43,427 nt of DNA. Origin: Actinomadura sp. 7K507 (lineage in GTDB: Bacteria; Actinomycetota; Actinomycetes; Streptosporangiales; Streptosporangiaceae). Shown here in pieces: positions 8,299 to 16,261 of the stretch (within the stretch, counting starts at the first letter, position 1; each line of letters starts with the position of its first letter). The notes beneath the pieces are model-generated. The model did no database searches. It saw only the letters and a list, made by a program, of their open reading frames with translations, and was not told the origin of the DNA. The translations under genes were made by a program, and so were the position numbers. The stretch is from positions 1 through 43,427 of the forward strand of contig NZ_SMKK01000057.1 in the NCBI RefSeq assembly GCF_004348425.1, written 5' to 3'.

Positions 8299-11200
8299 GC
8301 CGCCGCCCCTTCGAACTTCCAGTCGCCGGAGCCGGTCTCGAAGACCGCCCGGCCGTTCTCGACGCCGATCCATGTGGCGTCCCCGGGGGCCTTGGGCCGT
8401 CCGGCCCCGGCCGGGAGGGGGATCTCGACGCGGGCCCTGGCGCCGGGCGGGACGGTGACGTCCAGGCGGAGCTTCCTGCCGGTGCGGCGCCAGGAGGCGG
8501 CCGCCCGGCCGCGCGGCGTCTCGTAGGTCGCGGCGGCGCGGGTGATGTCGCCGACCACGGAGGGCCGGATGAGGAGGGTCTCGAAGGCGATCGAGTCGCC
8601 GGTCTGGCCGAGGCCGGCGAGATGGGCGTGGAACCATTCGTCGATCGCGCCGAGCATGAAGTGGTTCTGGGAGTTGCCGGACGTGGGGCCGTCCCAGTTC
8701 TCGGTCAGCGATGTGGCGCCGTGGGCGACCTGGTAGCCGTAGCTGGGGTTGCCGGTCTGCGTGGCGAAGGCGTGGACGACGTCGTCGCGGCCGGCGGCGG
8801 ACAGGGCGTAGAACACCGACGGCAGCGAGATCTCCCCGACGGTCAGGTGGTAGCCGTTGGCCTTGATGCTGTCGACGAGGTGGGCGAGGACCGCGTCCTT
8901 CTTGCCGGACGGGACCGCGCCCATGTCGAGAGCGAGGGCGTCGCACGCCTGACTGCCGGACCCGTAGGTGTCGCCGGTGGCGTACTCGGCGTGGAACGCC
9001 GAGCCGATCTCGCCCGCGAGCGCCTCGTACTTCGCGGCGTCGGCGTCCTCGCCGATGACCTTCGCGATCCGTGCGAGGGCCGATACGGCCCGGTGGTAGC
9101 CGAACGTGGCGGTGACGCCCTTCGGGGTGCTGGTGTCGAAGGCGATCCAGTCGCCGAGGCCGTAGTCGAGGAGATGCCCGTCCGCCTTCCCCGACAGGTA
9201 GCCGACGTAGCGGACCATGTTCGGGTAGTACGTGCGGAGCGTGGCGACGTCGCCGTAGGCGCGGTACATCTGCCAGGGCGCGAACACGATGACGTTGCCC
9301 CAGTTGGGGTCGTCGCGGAACCCGCCGGAGAACACCGTGAACTCGGGCGCGATGTCGGGGACGAGGCCGTCCTCGGTCTGGGCCTCGGCGATGTTGCGGA
9401 CGATCGAGCCGTAGTAGGCGGTGACGTCGTAGTTGCGGGCGACGGCGGGGAACACCAGGTTGGCCTGCTCCAGCCAGCCGAGCTTCTCGCGGTGCGGGCA
9501 GTCGGTGAGGACGGAGTACATGTTGCCCTGCACGGCCCGGTCGATGATCGTGTGGATGTCGTTGAGGAGGCCGTGGGAGCTGGTGAACGAGCCTGCCTTC
9601 TCATTGGCGGCGCGCAGCACGATGCCGGTGACCGTGCCGTCGTCCGGCGGGGAGGGCAGTCCTTCGATCTGCAGGTAGCGGAATCCGTGGTAGCAGAACC
9701 GGGGATGCCAGGTCTCGGTGCCGTCGCCGGACAGGGTGTAGGTGTCCCAGATGGGCGAGCCGGTGGTGTGCTGGCTGACGGTCCCGTCGCCGGCGAGCAG
9801 TTCGCCGGGGCGCATCGTCACCTTCGTCCCGGCCGGGCCGCGGACGCGCAGCTTCGGCCAGCCGGCGATGTTCGTGCCGAGGTCGACGACGTAGACGCCG
9901 TCCCGCGGCTCGGTGATCTTCTTGGTGCGGAACTCGTCCACGGGCTCGATCGGCGGCGACGTGCGGGCCGCGAGGCTCGCGGTCGGGGAGGCGACCATCA
10001 TCGCGTCCGCCCACTCCCCCGGGGTCCGGCGGGCGTCGTGGTCCTCGCCGCCGTACCAGCTGGAGAACGTGGTGGCGCCGAGCGCCGTCCGCCATGACGT
10101 GTCGGAGGCGATGACGTCCCGGGAGCCGTCGGTGTAGGTGATCTCGAGCTGGCCCAGGAACGCCGGTTTGCCGTCGGATCGGGTGAGCTTCTGGTAGCGG
10201 CCGGGCGTGGGGGGCACGTGGGCCATGCCGGGGCCGAGTTCCACCTGCACGGTGTTGCCGCCACGGCGGAGCAGTTTCGTCACGTCAAAGGTCGAGTAGA
10301 CGAGCCGCTTGCTGAAGGTGGAGTACGGCGGTTCCAGTACGGCGTCGCTGACCGGCCGTCCGTTGAGCGTGATGTCCAGGACGCCGAGGGCGGTGGCGTA
10401 CAGGCGCGCCGAGCGGACGCGCTTGCCGAGCTCGAACTCCCGCTTGAAGACGGGCAGCGCCTCGGGCGCGCGGTGCAGCGGCGGCGGCGCCTCCTGGCCC
10501 TCGACCGTGGCGGCCGTCTCGAACGCCTCGCCGTCGCCGGACGTCTGGACGGTGAAGTCCTCCGGGAAGTTGGCCGTCTTCTCGTCGCCGGTCGTCACGT
10601 CCGTGCGCGGGTAGAGCAGGATCCGGTCGAACCGCTGCTCCTCGCCCAGGTCGATCTGGATCCAGATGGGCTCGGTGAGGTCCTGCTCCCTGCGCTCCAT
10701 GCTCGTGTAGCCGAAGGGGGCGGCGTCGGTGGTGAGCGAGCCGTCGGTGACGGCCTCCGGCTCCCACTGGCCCTCGACGGTGTAGCTCTCCGACGCGGTC
10801 ACCGGGGCCCTGAGCGCCAGGTCGGTCCCGGACGGCCCGTCCAGGACCCGGATCTCGGCGAGCTGGAGCCGCGACACCTCGTACGGCCAGCCCTCCTTGA
10901 TCGGGAGACCGAGCCGGGTCACGTTCAGGCGGACGTACCGGGCGGAACGGGCGGTGAACGCGACCGTCGCCGCGACCGGCTCCGGGTCGGCCGACCACGC
11001 CTCGTTCCCGATCCAGTGGGCGGTCCAGTCGGCGGCGGCGAGCAGCCCCGTCTCGAAGTGGGACGGCTCGCTCCACCGGGACGCGCGGCCCCGCTCGTCC
11101 CACACCCGGACCTGCCACGACACCCGTTCGCGGGACTTCAGAGCGCGGCCCGCGTAGACGGCCGAGACCGCCGCGCCGGCGACCTTGCCGGAATCCCACA

Positions 11201-11507
11201 GGTCGGGGTGCGCGAGCCGGCGGTCCGAGCTCGCGGCCCGCACCTGGTAGGCGGTCTGGGCGGCGTTGCGTGGTCCGGCGGCGTACCGCCAGCTGAGCGT
11301 CGGCTTCGTGTCGTCGATGCCGAGCGGCGACCGCAGGTGGCCGACCCGCGGATCCTCAGGACGCAGCGTCCGCGCCTTCGCGGTGCGTGTGGGGGCGGTG
11401 TGCGCGGGCGCGGCGCCCGCGGGTGCGGTGATCGCGCCGCTCGCGGTGATCGCCGCGGTGGCGGCACCGCCGGCCTGCACGAACCGTCTCCTGGAGAGTT
11501 CACTCAT
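8295..11507 (-). CDS. Secreted GH78 alpha-L-rhamnosidase with discoidin-like (F5/8 type C) insert (Tat)
   Basis: 1,070 aa, ATG at 11507 with GAGGAG upstream. Tat motif SRRRFVQAGG is at residues 5-14, then an Ala/Thr-rich signal. After a Fn3-like domain (about 55-150) comes a discoidin/F5-8C-like domain (about 180-345; note WIQIDLGEEQRFDRILLYPR), a likely carbohydrate-binding module, then the GH78 N domain and catalytic barrel. The acid-side motif is the short variant DCPHREKLGWLEQ (near 671), lacking one residue of the usual RDER-type motif. The base-side motif is LTENWDG (near 936). It overlaps the following GH78 gene by GTGA, so the two are translationally coupled. A terminator lies between it and the GH78 gene upstream, so it may have its own promoter; I see no clear one at 11508-11580. 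Confidence 0.9.
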   Translation of the reverse strand: MSELSRRRFVQAGGAATAAITASGAITAPAGAAPAHTAPTRTAKARTLRPEDPRVGHLRSPLGIDDTKPTLSWRYAAGPRNAAQTAYQVRAASSDRRLAHPDLWDSGKVAGAAVSAVYAGRALKSRERVSWQVRVWDERGRASRWSEPSHFETGLLAAADWTAHWIGNEAWSADPEPVAATVAFTARSARYVRLNVTRLGLPIKEGWPYEVSRLQLAEIRVLDGPSGTDLALRAPVTASESYTVEGQWEPEAVTDGSLTTDAAPFGYTSMERREQDLTEPIWIQIDLGEEQRFDRILLYPRTDVTTGDEKTANFPEDFTVQTSGDGEAFETAATVEGQEAPPPLHRAPEALPVFKREFELGKRVRSARLYATALGVLDITLNGRPVSDAVLEPPYSTFSKRLVYSTFDVTKLLRRGGNTVQVELGPGMAHVPPTPGRYQKLTRSDGKPAFLGQLEITYTDGSRDVIASDTSWRTALGATTFSSWYGGEDHDARRTPGEWADAMMVASPTASLAARTSPPIEPVDEFRTKKITEPRDGVYVVDLGTNIAGWPKLRVRGPAGTKVTMRPGELLAGDGTVSQHTTGSPIWDTYTLSGDGTETWHPRFCYHGFRYLQIEGLPSPPDDGTVTGIVLRAANEKAGSFTSSHGLLNDIHTIIDRAVQGNMYSVLTDCPHREKLGWLEQANLVFPAVARNYDVTAYYGSIVRNIAEAQTEDGLVPDIAPEFTVFSGGFRDDPNWGNVIVFAPWQMYRAYGDVATLRTYYPNMVRYVGYLSGKADGHLLDYGLGDWIAFDTSTPKGVTATFGYHRAVSALARIAKVIGEDADAAKYEALAGEIGSAFHAEYATGDTYGSGSQACDALALDMGAVPSGKKDAVLAHLVDSIKANGYHLTVGEISLPSVFYALSAAGRDDVVHAFATQTGNPSYGYQVAHGATSLTENWDGPTSGNSQNHFMLGAIDEWFHAHLAGLGQTGDSIAFETLLIRPSVVGDITRAAATYETPRGRAAASWRRTGRKLRLDVTVPPGARARVEIPLPAGAGRPKAPGDATWIGVENGRAVFETGSGDWKFEGAAA

Positions 11508-11580
11508 CTCGGGCTCCTCGGGGGTGGGACGAACGGAAGACGACGTGACGGAGCCGGATGGCGGGGAGGTCCGGCGGCAT

Positions 11581-11608
11581 GGGGGCCCGGTCTCCGGACC
11601 GGGCCCCC
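11581..11608 (-). terminator. Strong hairpin terminator after the third GH78 gene
   Basis: A perfect 12-bp stem, GGGGGCCCGGTC paired with GACCGGGCCCCC, closes a 4-nt loop (11593-11596), 6 nt beyond the stop codon at 11615. There is no U-run, as is common in actinomycetes. It should end the long minus-strand rhamnose operon. Confidence 0.75.
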
Positions 11609-11614
11609 GCGCGG

Positions 11615-14600
11615 TCAGCCGGAGGGGAAGCGGCTCGTGGTGAAGCGGTACGAGCCGGAGCCGACCTCGAAGACGGCGGCGCCGTCCTGCATGCGCAGGA
11701 ACTTCGCGCCCCGCTGGGAGACGTCGCCGGCGTCGGCGGCCGGCACCCAGACCTCGGCGGTGGTGTTGACGGGGACGGAGACGTGGAGGGAGAACCTGTC
11801 GCCGTTCAGCGACCAGCGGGTGCTGACCGGCCCGTAGACCGAGTCGTAGGTGGCGTCCGCGCGGCGGACGTCACCGCCCGGCCTGGGCCGGATCACGGTC
11901 CGGCGGTAGCCGGGCTCGCCGGCGCTGATGCCGGCGATGTGCTGGTACATCCACTCGCCCACGGCGCCGTAGGCGTAGTGGTTGAAGGAGTTCATGGCCG
12001 GGTCCTCGAAGCCGCCGTCCGGCCTGATGGAGTCCCAGTGCTCCCACATCGTGGTCGCGCCCTTGCCGATCTGGTAGCCCCAGGACGGGTACGTCTTCTG
12101 CTGCAGCAGCCGGTAGGCCACGTCGGTGTGCCCGGTCTTCGTGAGCACCGGCAGCAGTTCCGGCGTCCCGAGGAACCCGGTGGACAGGTGCCAGTCGCGT
12201 GCCTTGATCAGCTCGACGAGGCGGTCGGCGGCCGGTTTGCGCGCGTTCTCGGGCAGCACGCCGAACTCCAGGGCCAGGGCGTAGGCGGTCTGGGTGTCGC
12301 CCTTGATGCGGGCGCCGCCCTCGGTGACGTAGGCCTCGTTGAAGGCGGCGCGCACCCGTCCGGCCAGGTCGTCGTAGCGCTCGGCGTCCGCGTCCTTGCC
12401 CAGCGTCCGGGCGGTCTCGGCCACCAGCGCGGCCGAGTGGGCGAAGTAGGCGGTGCCGATGACGTCCTTGGGCGTCTCGGCGTCGACGTTCAGCCAGTCG
12501 CCGTACCCGGACGCCGGGCGGAGCAGTCCTTCGCTGTGCTCCTCCAGGTAGGTGATCCACTTCTGCATGGCGGCGTAGTTGTCCACCAGCACCTGCCGGT
12601 CGCCGTACGCCTGGTACAGGTTCCACGGGACGGTGACGCCCGCGTCGCCCCAGCCGGCCGAGCCGCCGCCCAGGAAGCCGACCTTCGGCGCGACGTCCGG
12701 GAACGATCCATCGGCGGGCTGCGCGTCGCGCATGTCCTGCATCCACTTGGTCAGGAAGCGGGCCGACTGCATGTTGTAGGTGGCGGTGCGGCCGAAGACG
12801 TTGATGTCGCCGGACCAGCCCATGCGCTCGTCGCGGGCGGGGGTGTCGGTCGGGATGCTGAGGAAGTTGCCGCGCTGCCCCCACGTGATGTTGCGGTGCA
12901 GCTGGTTGAGCATCTTCACGTCGGTCTTGAACGACATCGTGAACGGCTCGGCGGTGTGCATGACCCGTCCGGTGACGGCGTCGAGGTCGGGCGTGCCGGG
13001 GTAGCCGGTCACCTCCACGTACCGGAAGCCGTGGAAGGTGTGGCGGGGGGTGTAGGTCTCGGTGCCGCCGCCCTTGAGCGTGTAGGTGTCGGTGGCCTTG
13101 GCGGTGCGGAGGTTGGCGGTGTAGAGGGTGCCGTCGTCGTTGAGCACCTCGCCGTGCCGCAGCGTCACCTTCTGCCCGGCCTCGCCGGACACCCGCAGCC
13201 GCACGGTGCCCACCATGTTCTGGCCGAGGTCGAAGATGTGGACGCCCGGCTCCGGGCTGGTGATCTTCACGGGGTCGATCTCCTGCTGGACCCGGGTGGG
13301 CGCCGCCGCCTGCGCGACCGGGAGCGGATCGGCCTCCTCGTTCAGCAGGACCGGCTTCCAGCCCGGCGCCTCGAAGCCGGGGCGGCTCCAGCCGGGGGTC
13401 TGCTCGCGGGCGTCGTACTCCTCGCCCATCAGCAGGTCGGAGGTCTGGACCGGCCCGACGCCGCTGCGCCAGCTCGGGTCGGTGGCGACCTTCTGGGAGG
13501 TGCCGTCGGTGTAGTCGATCTGGAGGTGGCCGCGGAACCACGGGCGGTCGCCGTACTGGCCGGGCCCGAAGATGGCGATGTGCCCGGAGTACCAGCCCGG
13601 CGAGAGGGTGGCGCCGATCGCGTTTCCGCCCCGGCGCAGCAGCTTGGTGACGTCGTAGGTCTGGTACTGGACGCGTTTGGCGTAGTCGGTCCAGCCGGGG
13701 GTCAGCTCGTCGCCGCCGACGCGGCGGCCGTTGATCTCGGCGGAGTAGACGCCGAGCGCGGTCGAGTACAGGCGTGCCCGCGCGACCTTCTTGCCGACGG
13801 TGAAGTCCTTGCGGAGCTGCGAGGTGAGCCCGTCGGGCCCGGACGACTCCGTCTCGAAGCTGAAGCGGCGGTCGCCGGCGACGGGCTCGCCGTCCGCGTA
13901 CGCCTGCCCGTGCTCGTAGCCGTCCTCGGTGTGGCCCCACCAGCCGATCTGCCCGGACGGCTCGGACTGCTCGACGTAGTACGTCCCGGCGGGGGCGGGC
14001 GAGTCGAGGGTGAGGGTGGCCTCGGCGTTGTCGGAATGGTCCTCGATGCGGCGCTGCACGAGGACCTCGCCGCCGGGGCCCTTCTCGCGGAGGGTGAGGG
14101 TCACGTCCGCGTCGGAGGTCTGCCATGTCGGCATCGGGATCGACACCGCCGTCACCGGCTTGTCGGAGGTGAACGTCTGCCCCTGGGTGCCGTCCTTGAG
14201 CTGCGCGGGGTCGTTCTGCCCGGTGAAGGAGGTGGGCATCGGGAGTGGCGCGTCGTGCCCGATCCATTCCCCGGCGAGGTTCCTGCCGTCCAGCAGGCCG
14301 GTCTCCCACCAGGTGGTCTTGCTCCAGCCGGAGGGGCGGCCGTTCCCGTCCCAGACCCGGACGGACCAGTAGTAGCGGGTGCGGGGCTTGAGCTGCGGCC
14401 CGGCATAGGGGACGAGGACGGAACGGCCTGAGGAGACCTTGCCGCTGTCCCACACGTCGGGCGATCTGAGCCGTTCCGGCGAGGACGCCACCCGCACCTC
14501 GTACGCGGACTGGACCTGCCCGCGCCTGGAGGAGCCGAGCCGCCAGGTCAGCCGCGGGTGGGCGGCGTCGATGCCGAGGGGGCGCTCGCCGTACTCGGTG

Positions 14601-14722
14601 CGGGTCTCCACGACCCGCACGGCGCCGCCGGGCGCGGCGGCCGCGGGGACGGCGGCGCCTCCCCCGGCGATGAGAAGGACCGATGTCGGAAGGATGAGAA
14701 GTCGGGACGGTGTTCGCCTCAT
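11615..14722 (-). CDS. Secreted GH78 alpha-L-rhamnosidase with CBM67-like module (Sec)
   Basis: 1,035 aa; the ATG at 14722 is preferred to one at 14746 because GGAGG sits 6 nt before it. A Sec signal peptide (MRRTPSRLLI, hydrophobic core, AAAAP) spans about residues 1-31. A Fn3-like domain is followed by a beta-sandwich (about 180-290) whose motifs TYYVEQSEPSG and IGWWG recall the CBM67 rhamnose-binding module of Streptomyces SaRha78A, to my recollection. Then come the N domain, the (alpha/alpha)6 barrel with DTPARDERMGWSGD (near 629) and MWEHWDS (near 894), and a C-terminal beta domain. Of the four it has the most canonical active site. It lies 109 bp downstream of the isomerase-like gene and is probably the last gene of that operon. 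Confidence 0.92.
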   Translation of the reverse strand: MRRTPSRLLILPTSVLLIAGGGAAVPAAAAPGGAVRVVETRTEYGERPLGIDAAHPRLTWRLGSSRRGQVQSAYEVRVASSPERLRSPDVWDSGKVSSGRSVLVPYAGPQLKPRTRYYWSVRVWDGNGRPSGWSKTTWWETGLLDGRNLAGEWIGHDAPLPMPTSFTGQNDPAQLKDGTQGQTFTSDKPVTAVSIPMPTWQTSDADVTLTLREKGPGGEVLVQRRIEDHSDNAEATLTLDSPAPAGTYYVEQSEPSGQIGWWGHTEDGYEHGQAYADGEPVAGDRRFSFETESSGPDGLTSQLRKDFTVGKKVARARLYSTALGVYSAEINGRRVGGDELTPGWTDYAKRVQYQTYDVTKLLRRGGNAIGATLSPGWYSGHIAIFGPGQYGDRPWFRGHLQIDYTDGTSQKVATDPSWRSGVGPVQTSDLLMGEEYDAREQTPGWSRPGFEAPGWKPVLLNEEADPLPVAQAAAPTRVQQEIDPVKITSPEPGVHIFDLGQNMVGTVRLRVSGEAGQKVTLRHGEVLNDDGTLYTANLRTAKATDTYTLKGGGTETYTPRHTFHGFRYVEVTGYPGTPDLDAVTGRVMHTAEPFTMSFKTDVKMLNQLHRNITWGQRGNFLSIPTDTPARDERMGWSGDINVFGRTATYNMQSARFLTKWMQDMRDAQPADGSFPDVAPKVGFLGGGSAGWGDAGVTVPWNLYQAYGDRQVLVDNYAAMQKWITYLEEHSEGLLRPASGYGDWLNVDAETPKDVIGTAYFAHSAALVAETARTLGKDADAERYDDLAGRVRAAFNEAYVTEGGARIKGDTQTAYALALEFGVLPENARKPAADRLVELIKARDWHLSTGFLGTPELLPVLTKTGHTDVAYRLLQQKTYPSWGYQIGKGATTMWEHWDSIRPDGGFEDPAMNSFNHYAYGAVGEWMYQHIAGISAGEPGYRRTVIRPRPGGDVRRADATYDSVYGPVSTRWSLNGDRFSLHVSVPVNTTAEVWVPAADAGDVSQRGAKFLRMQDGAAVFEVGSGSYRFTTSRFPSG

Positions 14723-14831
14723 GAGCTTCCTCCGGTTTTCGGGCACGCCGAACCGAACCCGCGGCCCTGTGGGGCGGGGCGCGGCTCGCCGTCACCTCAG
14801 AAGTGGATCCCCCGATCCTGCGCTGTGTGCC

Positions 14832-16247
14832 TTAGGGCCTCACCTCGATGAGCTCTACCTCCAGCAGGTCGGCGAGGGCCTTCAGGTCGGCGATCCGGTG
14901 GCCGGTGCCGAGGGCCCAGTGGTGGGAGATCCCGGTGGCGCTCCACGCGTCGGTCCACTCGCCGGGATCGCAGCCGAAGTCGACGCGGGACGTGGTGTTG
15001 CCGATCCGCAGGTGCGGCCCGTCCACGGTCTCGCCCTCGGACGCGGCGAACGCGAACCGGCCGTCGCGGCGCTGGATGATCCCGAACGCGGTGACGGGGC
15101 CGTGCCTGACGTCGAACTCGACCGACACGCCGTAGCCGCGTTTGCCGTGGTAGACGCCGAGGCCGCGCAGCAGCGGGCGGCGGGCGCTGATCGCCAGGTG
15201 GGCGGGCCCGTCGTGGCCCATCTCGACGTGGCCGCGCCGGAAGTCCAGGGCCTGCAGCTCGGTGAACGAGCCGCCCGCGCCGAGCCGGTCGGCGATCAGC
15301 ATGGCCAGGGAGGTGCGCAGCTCGTACTCGCCCGCCGCCGGGATCCCCCGCGCGGTGAGCAGCGACGCGCCGAGGATCATCCCGGCGCCGAGCCGCTCGT
15401 GGATCTCGCCGTCCAGGCCGCGGTGGTAGTAGGCGAGGCTGTCCAGCTCGAAGTCGTCCACGAGCCGGTCGAGGCCGGCGGAGACGCGGGCCGCCCAGGT
15501 CAGGTCGTCGCCGTCGACGGACGGGTCCAGCTCGAAGATCTTCTCCGCCTCGGCCCTCTTCGCGGCGGCCTCGGCGTCGGTGACCTTCTCCACCCGGACG
15601 CGCAGGTCGTCGAACTCCAGCACCTCCACGTGCCCGCCGAGGTTGGCGCTGACGAGCGTCAGGTCGGTGGAGACGTCCAGCATGCCCGGGTAGAGGTGGC
15701 CCATCAGGCCGTGCCGGCCCCTGCGCAGCGCGGCCCGCACCCCGGCGGCCCGCACCCAGCGGCCGATCCTCGTCCAGGCCCGCTCGTCCTCCAGGTATCC
15801 GGAGACCGAGCGGAAGGGGACGCCGCAGCGCTCGAACGCGTTCGCCATCTCGGGCAGCGGGCAGGCGCCGCAGTAGGCGAGCCACTGCCCGGTGTCGAAG
15901 GTCGCGTGGTCCATCGACTCGGTCGGCTGCAGGTTGATCAGCAGGACCGGGGCGTCGGCCCGCTGCGCGACGGGGACCAGCATCGTCGCGGTCATGTACG
16001 TGGTGAGGAAGCCGACGATGATGTCGCAGCCGGCCGCGCGGAGCTTCTCGGCGGCGGCCGCTCCCTCCTGCGCGTCGGAGATGAAGCCGACGTCGACCAC
16101 CTCGGCGCCGAGGCCCCGCATCCGCTCCGAGACCCGCTCGGCGGACCGCTGGAGCTGCGGCAGCAGGTCGGGGAACTGCGGCCAGTAGGCGCCCAGCCCG
16201 CCGGCCACCAGGCCGACCTTCACCGGCGGTGCCGTGTTGTCGGTCAT
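14832..16247 (-). CDS. L-fucose/L-arabinose isomerase-fold protein, role in rhamnose operon unknown
   Basis: 471 aa, ATG at 16247 with GAGAGG upstream, 14 nt after the aldolase/dehydrogenase gene. The N-terminal half is a Rossmann-like domain (VGLVAGGLGAYWPQF; DIIVGFLTTYMTATMLVPV) as in FucI/AraA. The C-terminal half has candidate metal ligands in family-like positions: Glu in GEYELRTSLAML, Glu/Asp in HVEMGHDGPAHL, and His in GISHHWALGTGH. FucI and AraA interconvert aldoses and ketoses with Mn2+. Since a true RhaI is present, this protein is not needed for rhamnose itself; it could act on another deoxy sugar freed with rhamnose (fucose, lyxose) or be a non-isomerase homologue. The location shows it is tied to rhamnoside use; the substrate is unknown. 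Confidence 0.75.
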   Translation of the reverse strand: MTDNTAPPVKVGLVAGGLGAYWPQFPDLLPQLQRSAERVSERMRGLGAEVVDVGFISDAQEGAAAAEKLRAAGCDIIVGFLTTYMTATMLVPVAQRADAPVLLINLQPTESMDHATFDTGQWLAYCGACPLPEMANAFERCGVPFRSVSGYLEDERAWTRIGRWVRAAGVRAALRRGRHGLMGHLYPGMLDVSTDLTLVSANLGGHVEVLEFDDLRVRVEKVTDAEAAAKRAEAEKIFELDPSVDGDDLTWAARVSAGLDRLVDDFELDSLAYYHRGLDGEIHERLGAGMILGASLLTARGIPAAGEYELRTSLAMLIADRLGAGGSFTELQALDFRRGHVEMGHDGPAHLAISARRPLLRGLGVYHGKRGYGVSVEFDVRHGPVTAFGIIQRRDGRFAFAASEGETVDGPHLRIGNTTSRVDFGCDPGEWTDAWSATGISHHWALGTGHRIADLKALADLLEVELIEVRP

Positions 16248-16261
16248 CGCTGTCCTCTCCT

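Noticed and set aside
5209..8526. 1,105-aa plus-strand open frame opposite a GH78 gene
   Set aside because: Gly/Ala/Val/Arg-rich antisense shadow of a high-GC gene; no motifs, while the minus strand has clear GH78 signatures. The same applies to frames at 11558-14431, 18298-21093 and 10218-11837.
8299..8946. N-terminal extension of the first GH78 frame to 8946
   Set aside because: It lies wholly within the coding end of the preceding GH78 gene and is Arg/Pro-rich out-of-frame sequence; the Tat signal fixes the start at 8298 or 8283.
14723..14831. Promoter or terminator between the isomerase-like gene and the third GH78 gene
   Set aside because: Only a 5-bp hairpin (GGATC/GATCC near 14803-14816) is present; no promoter boxes convincing enough to call, so read-through from the operon is assumed.
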